From assembly GCA_026993285.1 (NCBI GenBank), contig JALWTZ010000299.1, positions 1 through 16,427 on the forward strand: a DNA stretch of 16,427 bases. The letters run 5' to 3'. The translations under genes were made by a program, and so were the position numbers. This stretch comes from Lysobacterales bacterium (GTDB lineage: Bacteria; Pseudomonadota; Gammaproteobacteria; Xanthomonadales; S139-57). The notes under the pieces were generated by a model. The model ran no database searches and was not told the origin of the DNA. It worked only from the letters and a program-made list of their open reading frames with translations. How positions within the stretch are numbered: position 1 is the stretch's first letter; every line of letters starts with the position of its first letter. Positions 7,051-14,204 of this stretch are shown here, piece by piece.

Positions 7051-7985
7051 GGCATGGCATCCACTTCTTCGGCTTCTTTCTCCTGAGGCATCAGGTCTTC
7101 CCGACTAATACCCAACAGCAGCGCTAGTGCCGAAGCCACATAGATGGAAGAGTAGGTACCCACGATAATACCCACCAGCAGGGCTTCTGAAAAACTGTGA
7201 ATGGTCTCACCACCCACCACAAACAACGCAACCACTACCAGCAAGGTAGTCAATGAGGTCATCAAGGTACGAGACAGGGTTTCGTTAATGGAAATATTGA
7301 CCACTTCTACCGGACCCAACTTGCGGATTTTGCGGAAGTTTTCACGGATACGGTCAAAAACCACGATGGTGTCATTGAGCGAATAACCGATGATGGCCAG
7401 CAGGGCCGCCAGTACGGTGAGATCGAATTCCACCTCGGTGATGGAAAACAGCCCCAGAATCAGGGTCACGTCATGCACCAGCGCGGCCACGGCCCCCATG
7501 GCAAAGCGTTTCTCGAAACGCACGCTGACATAGAGCAGAATACTGATCAGGGCGAAAAGCATGGCCAGGCCACCATCTTCAGCCAGTTCCTTGCCGACCT
7601 GCGGCCCCACAAACTCCACTCGACGAATCTCGATCTGCCCCTCAAACCCTTTCCTGAGTTGGCCAATCACCTCATTACTCAGGTCTGCCGAACTTTTCCC
7701 TTCTACCGGAGCCAGGCGAATCAGGATATCGCGGGTGGAGCCAAAGGTTTGCACCGTCACATCGTTGTAACCCGCTGATTCCAAGGATTTACGTACTTCC
7801 TGCAGATCCGGTGCAGGCTCGTAGGCCAGTTCGATGACCGTACCACCGGTAAAATCCAGCCCCATTTTCAGGCCATTGACCGCCAGCGATAGGATGGAAA
7901 GCAGCATCAGTGTGATGGAAAGACCCAGGGCAATTTTTCTTTGTCCCATGAAATTGATTTTTGGTGTATTCATCGATTTACCCAT
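7047..7985 (-). CDS. secF: Protein translocase subunit SecF
   Basis: SecF pairs with SecD in the inner membrane and uses the proton gradient to help pull proteins through SecYEG. From ATG 7985 the protein is 312 residues, close to E. coli SecF. It has an N-terminal helix after the MGQRK region, the conserved GLDFTGGTVIEL segment just after it, a periplasmic domain, VGPQVGKELAEDGG before the second helix, the NDTIVVFDRIREN motif typical of the SecF C-terminal membrane domain, and a final hydrophobic pair before an acidic tail. The frame extends to an ATG at 8033 inside secD. I prefer 7985 because a GAGG sits eight bases upstream on the minus strand and the extra residues are not family-like. 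It follows secD by 10 bases and overlaps the PhoD-like gene by 4 bp. Confidence 0.95.
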   Translation of the reverse strand: MGKSMNTPKINFMGQRKIALGLSITLMLLSILSLAVNGLKMGLDFTGGTVIELAYEPAPDLQEVRKSLESAGYNDVTVQTFGSTRDILIRLAPVEGKSSADLSNEVIGQLRKGFEGQIEIRRVEFVGPQVGKELAEDGGLAMLFALISILLYVSVRFEKRFAMGAVAALVHDVTLILGLFSITEVEFDLTVLAALLAIIGYSLNDTIVVFDRIRENFRKIRKLGPVEVVNISINETLSRTLMTSLTTLLVVVALFVVGGETIHSFSEALLVGIIVGTYSSIYVASALALLLGISREDLMPQEKEAEEVDAMP

Positions 7986-7995
7986 ATCAGCAGCC

Positions 7996-9870
7996 TCAAA
8001 CCGACAATCCAGACAGTCGCTGTTTGCCGCCATGGATCCAATTGATCAACATCCGTGTAGCCATAATGGCCGTAAACATGGAAGTGAGAATACCCAGGCT
8101 CAGGGTTACCGCGAAGCCTTTCACTGGACCGGTACCCAAAGAAAAGAGAATGACTGCGGCAAGTAGGGTGGTCACATTGGCATCGGCAATGGTGGAGAAA
8201 GCCTTGTCATAGCCGGCGTTGATACTGGCATGGGGTGAGTTGCCCAAGCGCAATTCTTCGCGTATGCGCTCGAAAATCAGCACATTGGCATCCACCGCCA
8301 TGCCCACGGTGAGCACGATACCGGCAATGCCCGGCAACGTCAGCGTGGCGCCCAGCATGGAGAGCAGCGCCATCAGCATCACCAGGTTGAAAAACAGGGC
8401 CACATCCGCCACCAGGCCAAACAGCTTGTAGCGCAGGGCCATGAAGATCAGCACCAGCACAAAACCGATCACCACCGCTTCCATGCCCTTTTCGATGTTT
8501 TCCTGGCCCAGGCTGGGACCGACGGTGCGTTCTTCCACGATTTCCACCGGTGCGGCCAAGGCACCAGCACGCAGCAGGAGGGCCAGCTGCTGGGCTTCAC
8601 GGGGGGAGTCCAGCCCGGTGGTGCGGAAACGCTTGCCGAAAGGCTCCAGAATATTGGCCACCGAGATGACCTTTTCCACCACCTTGGTTTTCTTAACCGG
8701 CTTGCCATCCACCATCACGGTTTCCGGCTTTCGTTCGATGAAGACCACCGCCATGCCCTTACCCACATTGTCCAAGGTGAACTGGCGCATGCGCTGGGCG
8801 CCCACAGAATTCAGCGTCACCGAAACCTGCGGCTGGCCGGTCTGGGTATCCAAGCCATATTGTGCGTCCACCAGCTGTTCACCGGAAACAATCAGGCGTT
8901 TCTTCAGCAGTACCGGCCGCCCAGCCTTGTCATAGTAGAGGCGAGAACCCGGCGGCACCCGTCCAGTGGTATGGGCCGTGTAGGCATCGTGCTTGTCATC
9001 CACCGCACGGTATTCCAGGGTGGCCGTGGCACTGAGCACCTGCTTGGCATAGGCCGGGTCCTGCACGCCAGGCAATTCCACCACGATGCGGTCATCACCC
9101 TGCTGTTGTACCAAGGGCTCGGCCACGCCCAGCTCGTTCACCCGGTTACGCAGGGTAGTGATGTTCTGCTGCAGGGCCGTGGCCTTGATTTCCACCAATT
9201 TGGCCTGAGTGAGCACACCACGGAAGCCAGATTTGCCGTTTTCGCTGTAGGGGTTCAGGTCCAGTTCTGGGTACTGGGTACGCAGCAGGTTCAACGCCTT
9301 GTCCAGCTCTTCATCGTTGCGCAGCAGGATGGTAACGGCCTTGCCATTCTCCTTGACTGCCGTGTAACGAATCTTGTTTTCCCGCAAAGTCGTACGGATA
9401 TCATCCCGCAGGCGCTCGTATTGCTGCTTGATGGCCGTATCCATGTCCACCTGCAGGAGAAAATGCACACCACCCTGCAAGTCCAGGCCCAGGACCATGG
9501 GCTTGCCACCAATATCCTGTAGCCAGGTTGGGGTTTTAGGAAGCAGGTTCAGCGCAACCACATAACGGTCGGCCATTTCCTGGTTGCGCAGCCAATCACG
9601 AACATAATCCGCCACCTTCAGCTGTAGTGCCGGGTCATCCATGCGTAGCAGTAGCTTGCCATCAGTGAGACGAATGTCGGAGACGGCCAACCCGGCTTCA
9701 TCCAGTGCCTTTTTCAAGGGCTCCAGCAATGCCTGGGTCACCGGTTTGTCGCCGGTAGAGGAAATCTGCACCGCCGGTTGCTGGCCAAAGAAATTGGGTA
9801 ATGCGTACAGGATACTGACCACTAGCGCCAGTACGATCATGAGATTTTTCCACAAGGGGTATCGATTCAT
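7996..9870 (-). CDS. secD: Protein translocase subunit SecD
   Basis: SecD is the larger partner of SecF in the Sec accessory complex and carries a big periplasmic domain thought to hold the emerging substrate. The 624-residue protein is of normal gammaproteobacterial length. An N-terminal membrane helix (about 9-29) is followed by LGLDLQGGVHFLL (about 127-139), the ELGVAEPLVQQQGDDRIVVELPGV stretch split over about residues 248-271, and a C-terminal block of five helices. That block begins after ERTVGPSLGQENIEKG and includes the hallmark MAVDANVLIFERIREELR. ATG 9870 has AAGG eight bases upstream. The gap to yajC is 42 bp and to secF 10 bp, so the three are co-transcribed. Confidence 0.97.
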   Translation of the reverse strand: MNRYPLWKNLMIVLALVVSILYALPNFFGQQPAVQISSTGDKPVTQALLEPLKKALDEAGLAVSDIRLTDGKLLLRMDDPALQLKVADYVRDWLRNQEMADRYVVALNLLPKTPTWLQDIGGKPMVLGLDLQGGVHFLLQVDMDTAIKQQYERLRDDIRTTLRENKIRYTAVKENGKAVTILLRNDEELDKALNLLRTQYPELDLNPYSENGKSGFRGVLTQAKLVEIKATALQQNITTLRNRVNELGVAEPLVQQQGDDRIVVELPGVQDPAYAKQVLSATATLEYRAVDDKHDAYTAHTTGRVPPGSRLYYDKAGRPVLLKKRLIVSGEQLVDAQYGLDTQTGQPQVSVTLNSVGAQRMRQFTLDNVGKGMAVVFIERKPETVMVDGKPVKKTKVVEKVISVANILEPFGKRFRTTGLDSPREAQQLALLLRAGALAAPVEIVEERTVGPSLGQENIEKGMEAVVIGFVLVLIFMALRYKLFGLVADVALFFNLVMLMALLSMLGATLTLPGIAGIVLTVGMAVDANVLIFERIREELRLGNSPHASINAGYDKAFSTIADANVTTLLAAVILFSLGTGPVKGFAVTLSLGILTSMFTAIMATRMLINWIHGGKQRLSGLSV

Positions 9871-9912
9871 GGATCAAGCCTTTGATTCACGGTGCCACAT
9901 GGGCAATAGGGT

Positions 9913-10251
9913 TCAGCTAGCGGCTTCAACGGAGCCTTTGGGCAAAACCTGCGCCACCGCCTGCTTCTGTATTTTCACCACCAGATTTTCCGCCACTTCC
10001 ACTTCCACCACGCTGTCGCCCACGCCCACAACACGCCCGAGCAGGCCACCATTGGTCACCACTTCATCCCCCTTGGACAGGGCTTCAAGCATCTTCTTAT
10101 GCTCTTTCTGGCGTTTCATCTGTGGGCGCAGCAGCAGGAACCAGAACAGCACAATCATTATGATCAGAGGAAGCAGCGAACCCAGGGTAGACGGACCTGC
10201 AGGAGCACCACCAGCCGCCTGGGCCATGGCATCAGAAATGAGGAAATTCAT
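9913..10251 (-). CDS. yajC: Preprotein translocase subunit YajC
   Basis: YajC is a small single-span inner-membrane protein that associates with SecDF and YidC. The 112-residue protein has an alanine/glycine/proline-rich N-terminus, one strong membrane helix (LLPLIIMIVLFWFLLLRP, about 26-43), the conserved RPQMKRQKEHKKML boundary, then a small soluble domain with GDEVVTNGGLLGRVVGVGD. It is of typical size. In most gammaproteobacteria it follows queA-tgt; here the next gene upstream is sdhE, 55 bp away. A candidate extended -10 promoter lies in that gap, so it may be expressed both from the sdh transcript and on its own. Confidence 0.96.
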   Translation of the reverse strand: MNFLISDAMAQAAGGAPAGPSTLGSLLPLIIMIVLFWFLLLRPQMKRQKEHKKMLEALSKGDEVVTNGGLLGRVVGVGDSVVEVEVAENLVVKIQKQAVAQVLPKGSVEAAS

Positions 10252-10285
10252 CGGTTTCTCGAACTCTAGTCAAAAACAGCGGGCT

Positions 10286-10294
10286 ATTATGCCA
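10286..10294 (-). promoter_or_regulatory. Candidate extended -10 promoter for yajC-secDF
   Basis: On the minus strand 10294-10286 reads TGGCATAAT: a TGn extension followed by CATAAT (5/6 to the -10 consensus). It sits in the 55-bp gap between sdhE and yajC, 34 bases before the yajC ATG. No good -35 is present, which is normal for extended -10 promoters. Prediction by eye. Confidence 0.4.
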
Positions 10295-10306
10295 CAACCC
10301 ACGCGT

Positions 10307-10570
10307 TTACTGCGTGTCATCATTCAACTGGCGCGCCAGGGATGACAACGCCATCAACAGCGCCTGTTGCTGTGGGTCTTCAAGCTGTAGGGCTCCGCGC
10401 ACACCATCCCACAAGCGATCATCCTGCCATTGAAGCAAGCTCTCCAGTGCCTGCAGTTGTGCTTCATTCAACTGTGGGTACTGCTCCAAATAACTGTTGA
10501 GACACAGATCCAGCTCTTTCATGCCCCGTCGGCATAGCCAGCGCAAACGTTTGTAACGCGTTACATCCAT
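10307..10570 (-). CDS. sdhE: SdhE/SDHAF2-type FAD assembly factor
   Basis: This small soluble protein binds SdhA and promotes covalent attachment of FAD to its histidine. It is known as SdhE (YgfY/CptB) in bacteria and SDHAF2/Sdh5 in mitochondria. The 87-residue protein contains the diagnostic RGxxE motif as RRGMKELD (R15, G16, E19) in a helical bundle sequence. ESLLQWQDDRLWDGV (about 43-57) matches the conserved L-ll-D--Lw-w/f region of the family. The ATG lies one base after the sdhB stop, so it is the last sdh gene of a coupled sdhC-D-A-B-E set. This is the natural partner for the flavoprotein encoded two genes upstream. Confidence 0.92.
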   Translation of the reverse strand: MDVTRYKRLRWLCRRGMKELDLCLNSYLEQYPQLNEAQLQALESLLQWQDDRLWDGVRGALQLEDPQQQALLMALSSLARQLNDDTQ

Positions 10571-10571
10571 T

Positions 10572-11354
10572 TCAGCCGGATTTGCGCGCCATCACCAGTT
10601 TTTTCAACTCGGCGATAGCCTTGCCCGGGTTCAAACCCTTGGGGCATGTACGCGTACAATTCATGATGGTGTGGCAACGGTACAGCTTGAAGGGGTCTTC
10701 CAGCTCGTCCAGGCGAGTGCCGGTATCCTCATCCCGGCTGTCCACCACCCAGCGGTAGGCCTGCATGAGAATGGCCGGACCAAGATAGCGGTCGGAATTC
10801 CACCAGTAACTGGGACAGGCCGTGGAACAAGAAGCACAGAGTATGCACTCGTACAACCCATCCAACTGCTTGCGATCTTCGATGGATTGCAGGCGCTCGG
10901 AATCCTTTGGTGCAGGCGTATCCGCACGTAACCACGGTTTGATGGAAGCGTACTGAGCATAGAAATGGGTCAAATCCGGCACCAGATCCTTGACCACTTC
11001 CATATGCGGCAAGGGGTAGATTTTGACATCACCGGCAATTTCGTCAATGGACTTGGTACAGGCCAGGGTGTTGGTGCCATCGATGTTCATGGCACAGGAA
11101 CCACAGATCCCTTCCCGGCAGGAACGACGAAAGGTCAGCGTGGGATCGATCTCGTTCTTGATCTTGAGCAGGGCGTCCAGCACCATGGGGCCGCAGCGAT
11201 CCATATCGATCTCGTAGCTATCTACCCGCGGGTTTTCGCCACTGTCCGGATCCCAGCGGTAGATGCGAAACATCTTGATGTTTTTCGCACCTTCGGCCTT
11301 GAAGGTTTTGCCCGTTTTCACACGGGAATTTTTCGGTAGGGTAAATTCAGCCAT
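10572..11354 (-). CDS. sdhB: Succinate dehydrogenase iron-sulfur subunit
   Basis: SdhB carries electrons from the flavoprotein to the quinone site through three iron-sulfur clusters. The 260-residue protein shows all ligands: C79, C84, C87 and C99 for [2Fe-2S] (in SCREGICGSC...LAC); C170, C173, C176 and C180 for the cluster-binding CILCASCSTAC; and C227, C233 and C237 (in RCHTIMNCTRTCPKG). As usual, the last cysteine of CILCASCSTAC pairs with the later group to ligate the [4Fe-4S] and [3Fe-4S] centres. SYWW (182-185) contributes the quinone-site tryptophan seen in this family. It is about 20 residues longer at the N-terminus than enteric SdhB, as in alphaproteobacterial and mitochondrial forms. 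It starts 15 bases after sdhA. Confidence 0.97.
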   Translation of the reverse strand: MAEFTLPKNSRVKTGKTFKAEGAKNIKMFRIYRWDPDSGENPRVDSYEIDMDRCGPMVLDALLKIKNEIDPTLTFRRSCREGICGSCAMNIDGTNTLACTKSIDEIAGDVKIYPLPHMEVVKDLVPDLTHFYAQYASIKPWLRADTPAPKDSERLQSIEDRKQLDGLYECILCASCSTACPSYWWNSDRYLGPAILMQAYRWVVDSRDEDTGTRLDELEDPFKLYRCHTIMNCTRTCPKGLNPGKAIAELKKLVMARKSG

Positions 11355-11369
11355 GAGGGTTCACCTTGT

Positions 11370-13157
11370 TCAATAGACCCGCTTCTTGGGCGGAATGATT
11401 TCTGCTTCATCCGTCAGGGTGTACATGTGCACGGGACGGTAGTCGATGCGCACCGTGCCATCCGGTTCCACATACTCCAGTGAGTGCTTCATCCACTGCT
11501 CGTCGTCACGATCAGGGTAATCCTCGCGAGCGTGCGCGCCACGACTTTCCTGCCGATTGCAGGCCCCGTGCATGGTGGCCTGGGCGCAATCCAGCAGGTT
11601 GGCCAGCTCCAGGGTTTCCACCAGATCGGTGTTCCAGACCATGGAACGATCCGTCACCTTCACATCCTTGAAGCTTTCCCGTACCGCCTGCAGCTTTTCC
11701 TTGCCTTCTGCCAACGAATCACCGGTACGGAACACGGCGGCATAATGCTGCATGGTACGCTGCATGTTCATGCGAATATCCGCCGTGGCCAACTGGCCGT
11801 CAGCATGACGCAGACCATCCAAGCGGGTCAGTACCTTGTCCACTTCTGCTTTCGGAATGGGCTTGAATGAAGCTTCCGGATCAATGGTTTGCGCACAGCG
11901 CTGTGCCACTGCGCGACCAAAGACAATGATATCCAAGAGCGAGTTGGAACCCAGACGATTGGCGCCATGAACGGAAACACAGGCCGCCTCACCGATGGCG
12001 TACAAACCGGGCACCACGGCATCCGGGTCGTTTCCTTTCTTGGTCACCACCTCGCCGTGGTGGTTAGTGGGAATGCCGCCCATGTTGTAATGGCAGGTGG
12101 GAATCACTGGTATGGGCTCGCGGGTCACATCCACGCCGGCAAAGATGCGCGCCGACTCGGCGATACCCGGCAGACGTTCGTTGATCACATCCGCGCCCAG
12201 GTGTTCCAGGTGCAGATAGATGTGATCCTTGTGTTCACCCACACCACGCCCTTCGCGGATTTCCATGGTCATGGCCCGGCTGACCACATCGCGGGAAGCC
12301 AGGTCCTTGGCATTGGGCGCATAGCGTTCCATGAAGCGTTCACCCTCGGAATTGACCAGAAAACCACCCTCGCCACGCACACCCTCGGTAATCAGCACAC
12401 CGGCACCATAGATACCGGTGGGATGGAACTGGACAAACTCCATGTCCTGTAGCGGCAGACCGGCGCGCACTACCATGCCGTTGCCGTCACCGGTGCAGGT
12501 ATGCGCCGAGGTGGCCGAGAACCAGGCCCGGCCATAACCACCGGTGGCCAGTACCACGCCCTTGGCCCGGAACACATGCAGGCTGCCATCGGCCAGGTTC
12601 CAGGCCATCACACCCACGCACTCGCCATTATCCATCAACAGGTCAATGGCGAAATATTCGATAAAGAAGCGGGCTTCGTGTTTGAGTGACTGCTGGTAAA
12701 GCGTGTGCAAAATGGCATGGCCGGTGCGGTCGGCAGCGGCACAGGTCCGCTGAGCGGTGCCCTCGCCGAAATGCGTGGTCATGCCACCGAAGGGGCGCTG
12801 ATAGATCTTGCCGGTTTCGGTACGGGAGAACGGTACACCGTAATGTTCCAGCTCAATGACCGCAGCCGGCGCCTCCTTGCACATGTATTCAATGGCATCC
12901 TGGTCACCCAGCCAGTCCGACCCCTTGATGGTGTCGTACATGTGCCAGCGCCAGTCATCTTCACCCATGTTGCCCAGCGCGGCACTCATGCCACCCTGCG
13001 CTGCCACCGTATGGGAGCGGGTGGGAAACACCTTGGTGATACAGGCTGTACTCAGACCAGAAGCCGCCAATCCCAGCGTGGCCCGCAAGCCGGCACCACC
13101 GGCACCGATAACCACCACATCGTAGCTGTGTTCGGTAATCTTGTAATTGCTTGTCAT
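11370..13157 (-). CDS. sdhA: Succinate dehydrogenase flavoprotein subunit
   Basis: SdhA oxidises succinate to fumarate at a covalently bound FAD, facing the cytoplasm. The protein is 595 residues. It has a Rossmann motif VVIGAGGAGLRA (about 15-26), the FAD-attachment histidine 49 in TRSHTVAAQGG, RPFGGMTTHFG, DMEFVQFHPTGIYG, REGRGVGEHKDH, HYNMGGIPTN and HGANRLGSNSLLD, which together hold the substrate and catalytic arginines and histidines. The sequence is close to the alphaproteobacterial/mitochondrial type (for example GNMGEDDWRWHMYDT and GSDWLGDQDAIEYMC). The frame is open upstream into sdhD, but ATG 13157 has AGGA nearby and gives the family N-terminus (MTSNYKITEH), 13 bases after the sdhD stop. 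Assembly factors for this subunit are encoded at both ends of the operon. Confidence 0.97.
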   Translation of the reverse strand: MTSNYKITEHSYDVVVIGAGGAGLRATLGLAASGLSTACITKVFPTRSHTVAAQGGMSAALGNMGEDDWRWHMYDTIKGSDWLGDQDAIEYMCKEAPAAVIELEHYGVPFSRTETGKIYQRPFGGMTTHFGEGTAQRTCAAADRTGHAILHTLYQQSLKHEARFFIEYFAIDLLMDNGECVGVMAWNLADGSLHVFRAKGVVLATGGYGRAWFSATSAHTCTGDGNGMVVRAGLPLQDMEFVQFHPTGIYGAGVLITEGVRGEGGFLVNSEGERFMERYAPNAKDLASRDVVSRAMTMEIREGRGVGEHKDHIYLHLEHLGADVINERLPGIAESARIFAGVDVTREPIPVIPTCHYNMGGIPTNHHGEVVTKKGNDPDAVVPGLYAIGEAACVSVHGANRLGSNSLLDIIVFGRAVAQRCAQTIDPEASFKPIPKAEVDKVLTRLDGLRHADGQLATADIRMNMQRTMQHYAAVFRTGDSLAEGKEKLQAVRESFKDVKVTDRSMVWNTDLVETLELANLLDCAQATMHGACNRQESRGAHAREDYPDRDDEQWMKHSLEYVEPDGTVRIDYRPVHMYTLTDEAEIIPPKKRVY

Positions 13158-13170
13158 AGATGATCCTGCC

Positions 13171-13545
13171 TCAAATGGCCAGTTTAAAAACGGCCAGAAC
13201 GGAAACCAACGCCAGCAAAAAGGCCAAAACGCGAACCAGAATCTGCAAGGCTCGCTCCTGCCAGCGGAGATGGATGTAATCCTCAATAACCACTTGCAGG
13301 CCCAGTTGCATGTGATACAAACCGGCAAGCACAAAGGCCAGCAGACCCACGGCCACATGCCACTGGCCAGCCCAGGCACGCAGGGCAGCCGCATCCATGG
13401 CTGGCAAACGGGCCAGGGCAAATACCAGCCACAGGGTCAGGGGTGCCAGCAGCACGGCACTGATTCGCTGCATCCACCAGTGATGGGCCCCTTCGTGGGC
13501 GCTGCCCAGGCCCTTGGCCCGCTTCAGCGGTTCCTGAAAACTCAT
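13171..13545 (-). CDS. sdhD: Succinate dehydrogenase membrane anchor subunit SdhD
   Basis: SdhD is one of two membrane anchors that hold the dehydrogenase, heme b and the quinone site. The 124-residue protein has three hydrophobic helices (about 25-47, 58-82 and 102-122). It carries GAHHWWMQRISA near the start and LYHMQLGLQVVIEDYIH between helices two and three. These match the alphaproteobacterial/mitochondrial-like SdhD pattern, in which the histidine of LYH is the expected heme ligand and the tyrosine of EDY contributes to quinone binding. The ATG overlaps the sdhC stop by 4 bp (ATGA), a sign of translational coupling. Sequence conservation in this subunit is low across bacteria, so position and motifs both support the call. 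Confidence 0.93.
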   Translation of the reverse strand: MSFQEPLKRAKGLGSAHEGAHHWWMQRISAVLLAPLTLWLVFALARLPAMDAAALRAWAGQWHVAVGLLAFVLAGLYHMQLGLQVVIEDYIHLRWQERALQILVRVLAFLLALVSVLAVFKLAI

Positions 13546-13922
13546 GCCGCACCTCCTGCCAGCAACCAGACCAGCGCCGTCAGTACGAAGGTGGCGGCCA
13601 CGGTCAGCAGGCCGGAACGGGTCACCCCTTCATTGGTCAGGCCCTTGCCCATGTCCCACCACAGATGGCGCAAGCCATTGCACAGGTGATAGACCAGTGC
13701 CAGACTCAGCAGAAAAAGCACAATCTTGCCCGACCAGCTGGCCAGCCAACCAAACCACTGCGTATAGACCACCGGCCCTTGCGACAAGGCCAGCAACCAG
13801 AAAACCATACCGATCAGGCCAAGAGAGATGGCCACGCCGGAAAAACGATGAAGTATGGACAATGCCATGGTGATCTGCCACCGATACACCTGCAGGTGGG
13901 GTGACAAAGGTCTGGAATGCAT
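13542..13922 (-). CDS. sdhC: Succinate dehydrogenase cytochrome b556 subunit SdhC
   Basis: SdhC is the other complex II membrane anchor and supplies one heme b ligand. The 126-residue protein begins with the family signature RPLSPHLQVYRWQITMAL, followed by SILHRFSGVAIS (about 22-33) with the conserved serine and arginine of the quinone site. It then has three hydrophobic helices and YHLCNGLRHLWWDMG (about 78-92), which contains the heme-ligand histidine. ATG 13922 has GAGG eight bases upstream on the minus strand. It lies 26 bases after the DUF1674 gene and overlaps sdhD by 4 bp. Length and motifs are normal. Confidence 0.95.
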   Translation of the reverse strand: MHSRPLSPHLQVYRWQITMALSILHRFSGVAISLGLIGMVFWLLALSQGPVVYTQWFGWLASWSGKIVLFLLSLALVYHLCNGLRHLWWDMGKGLTNEGVTRSGLLTVAATFVLTALVWLLAGGAA

Positions 13923-13948
13923 GATTCAACCCTCGAATGAATGTTGAT

Positions 13949-14122
13949 TCAGAAATCGATACAACGGCCATTTTTTTCCCAGTCACCGAAGCGCACCGGG
14001 TCAGGGCCGTCTCGCCCACCTATTTCCCGTGGAGGTTGCGCGGGCTTTTTCTCTTTTTGCGCACCAGGTTTTTGCTGCTCAGCCAATGTTTTTGACTGTT
14101 GCGCTTCAAATGCCAAAGACAT
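13949..14122 (-). CDS. SDHAF4-like (DUF1674) succinate dehydrogenase assembly factor
   Basis: This small protein ends in EIGGRDGPDPVRFGDWEKNG followed by RCIDF, the C-terminal signature of DUF1674, the family of mitochondrial SDHAF4/Sdh8. Those proteins bind free flavinylated SdhA, limit its side reactions and promote docking to SdhB. From ATG 14122 the protein is 57 residues: a charged, Lys/Gln/Pro-rich disordered N-terminus, then the conserved tail. A second in-frame ATG at 14152 would add ten residues. I prefer 14122 because GGAG (14130-14133) sits seven bases upstream and a possible -10 (TAGAAT) overlaps the 14152 codon. It is the first gene of the sdh operon, 26 bases before sdhC. The family call is strong; the function is inferred from the mitochondrial homologue and from location. 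Confidence 0.85.
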   Translation of the reverse strand: MSLAFEAQQSKTLAEQQKPGAQKEKKPAQPPREIGGRDGPDPVRFGDWEKNGRCIDF

Positions 14123-14150
14123 CCACCTGCTCCCCGAAAAAAGGTGCTTC

Positions 14151-14156
14151 ATTCTA
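14151..14156 (-). promoter_or_regulatory. Possible -10 element of the sdh operon promoter
   Basis: The minus strand reads TAGAAT at 14156-14151 (5/6 to -10), about 28 bases before the preferred start of the DUF1674 gene. No convincing -35 is found at 16-18 bp. The sequence upstream (14161-14204) contains a repeated AGAGATAG (plus-strand sense; 14163-14170 and 14195-14202, 32 bp apart) that could be an operator. Weak prediction. Confidence 0.25.
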
Positions 14157-14204
14157 CCCTAAAGAGATAGGAAAAGGGCCGAATTTTTGCTGATAGAGAT
14201 AGAT

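Noticed and set aside
6355..7086. A 243-codon plus-strand open frame inside the PhoD-like gene
   Set aside because: It is a mirror of a conserved coding region on the other strand, with no recognisable domain.
8860..10345. Plus-strand open frames of over 200 codons opposite secD and yajC
   Set aside because: They are shadows of strongly conserved genes and show low-complexity, non-family sequence.
11889..12452. A 187-codon plus-strand open frame opposite sdhA
   Set aside because: It is histidine- and glycine-rich translation of the reverse complement of conserved SdhA sequence.
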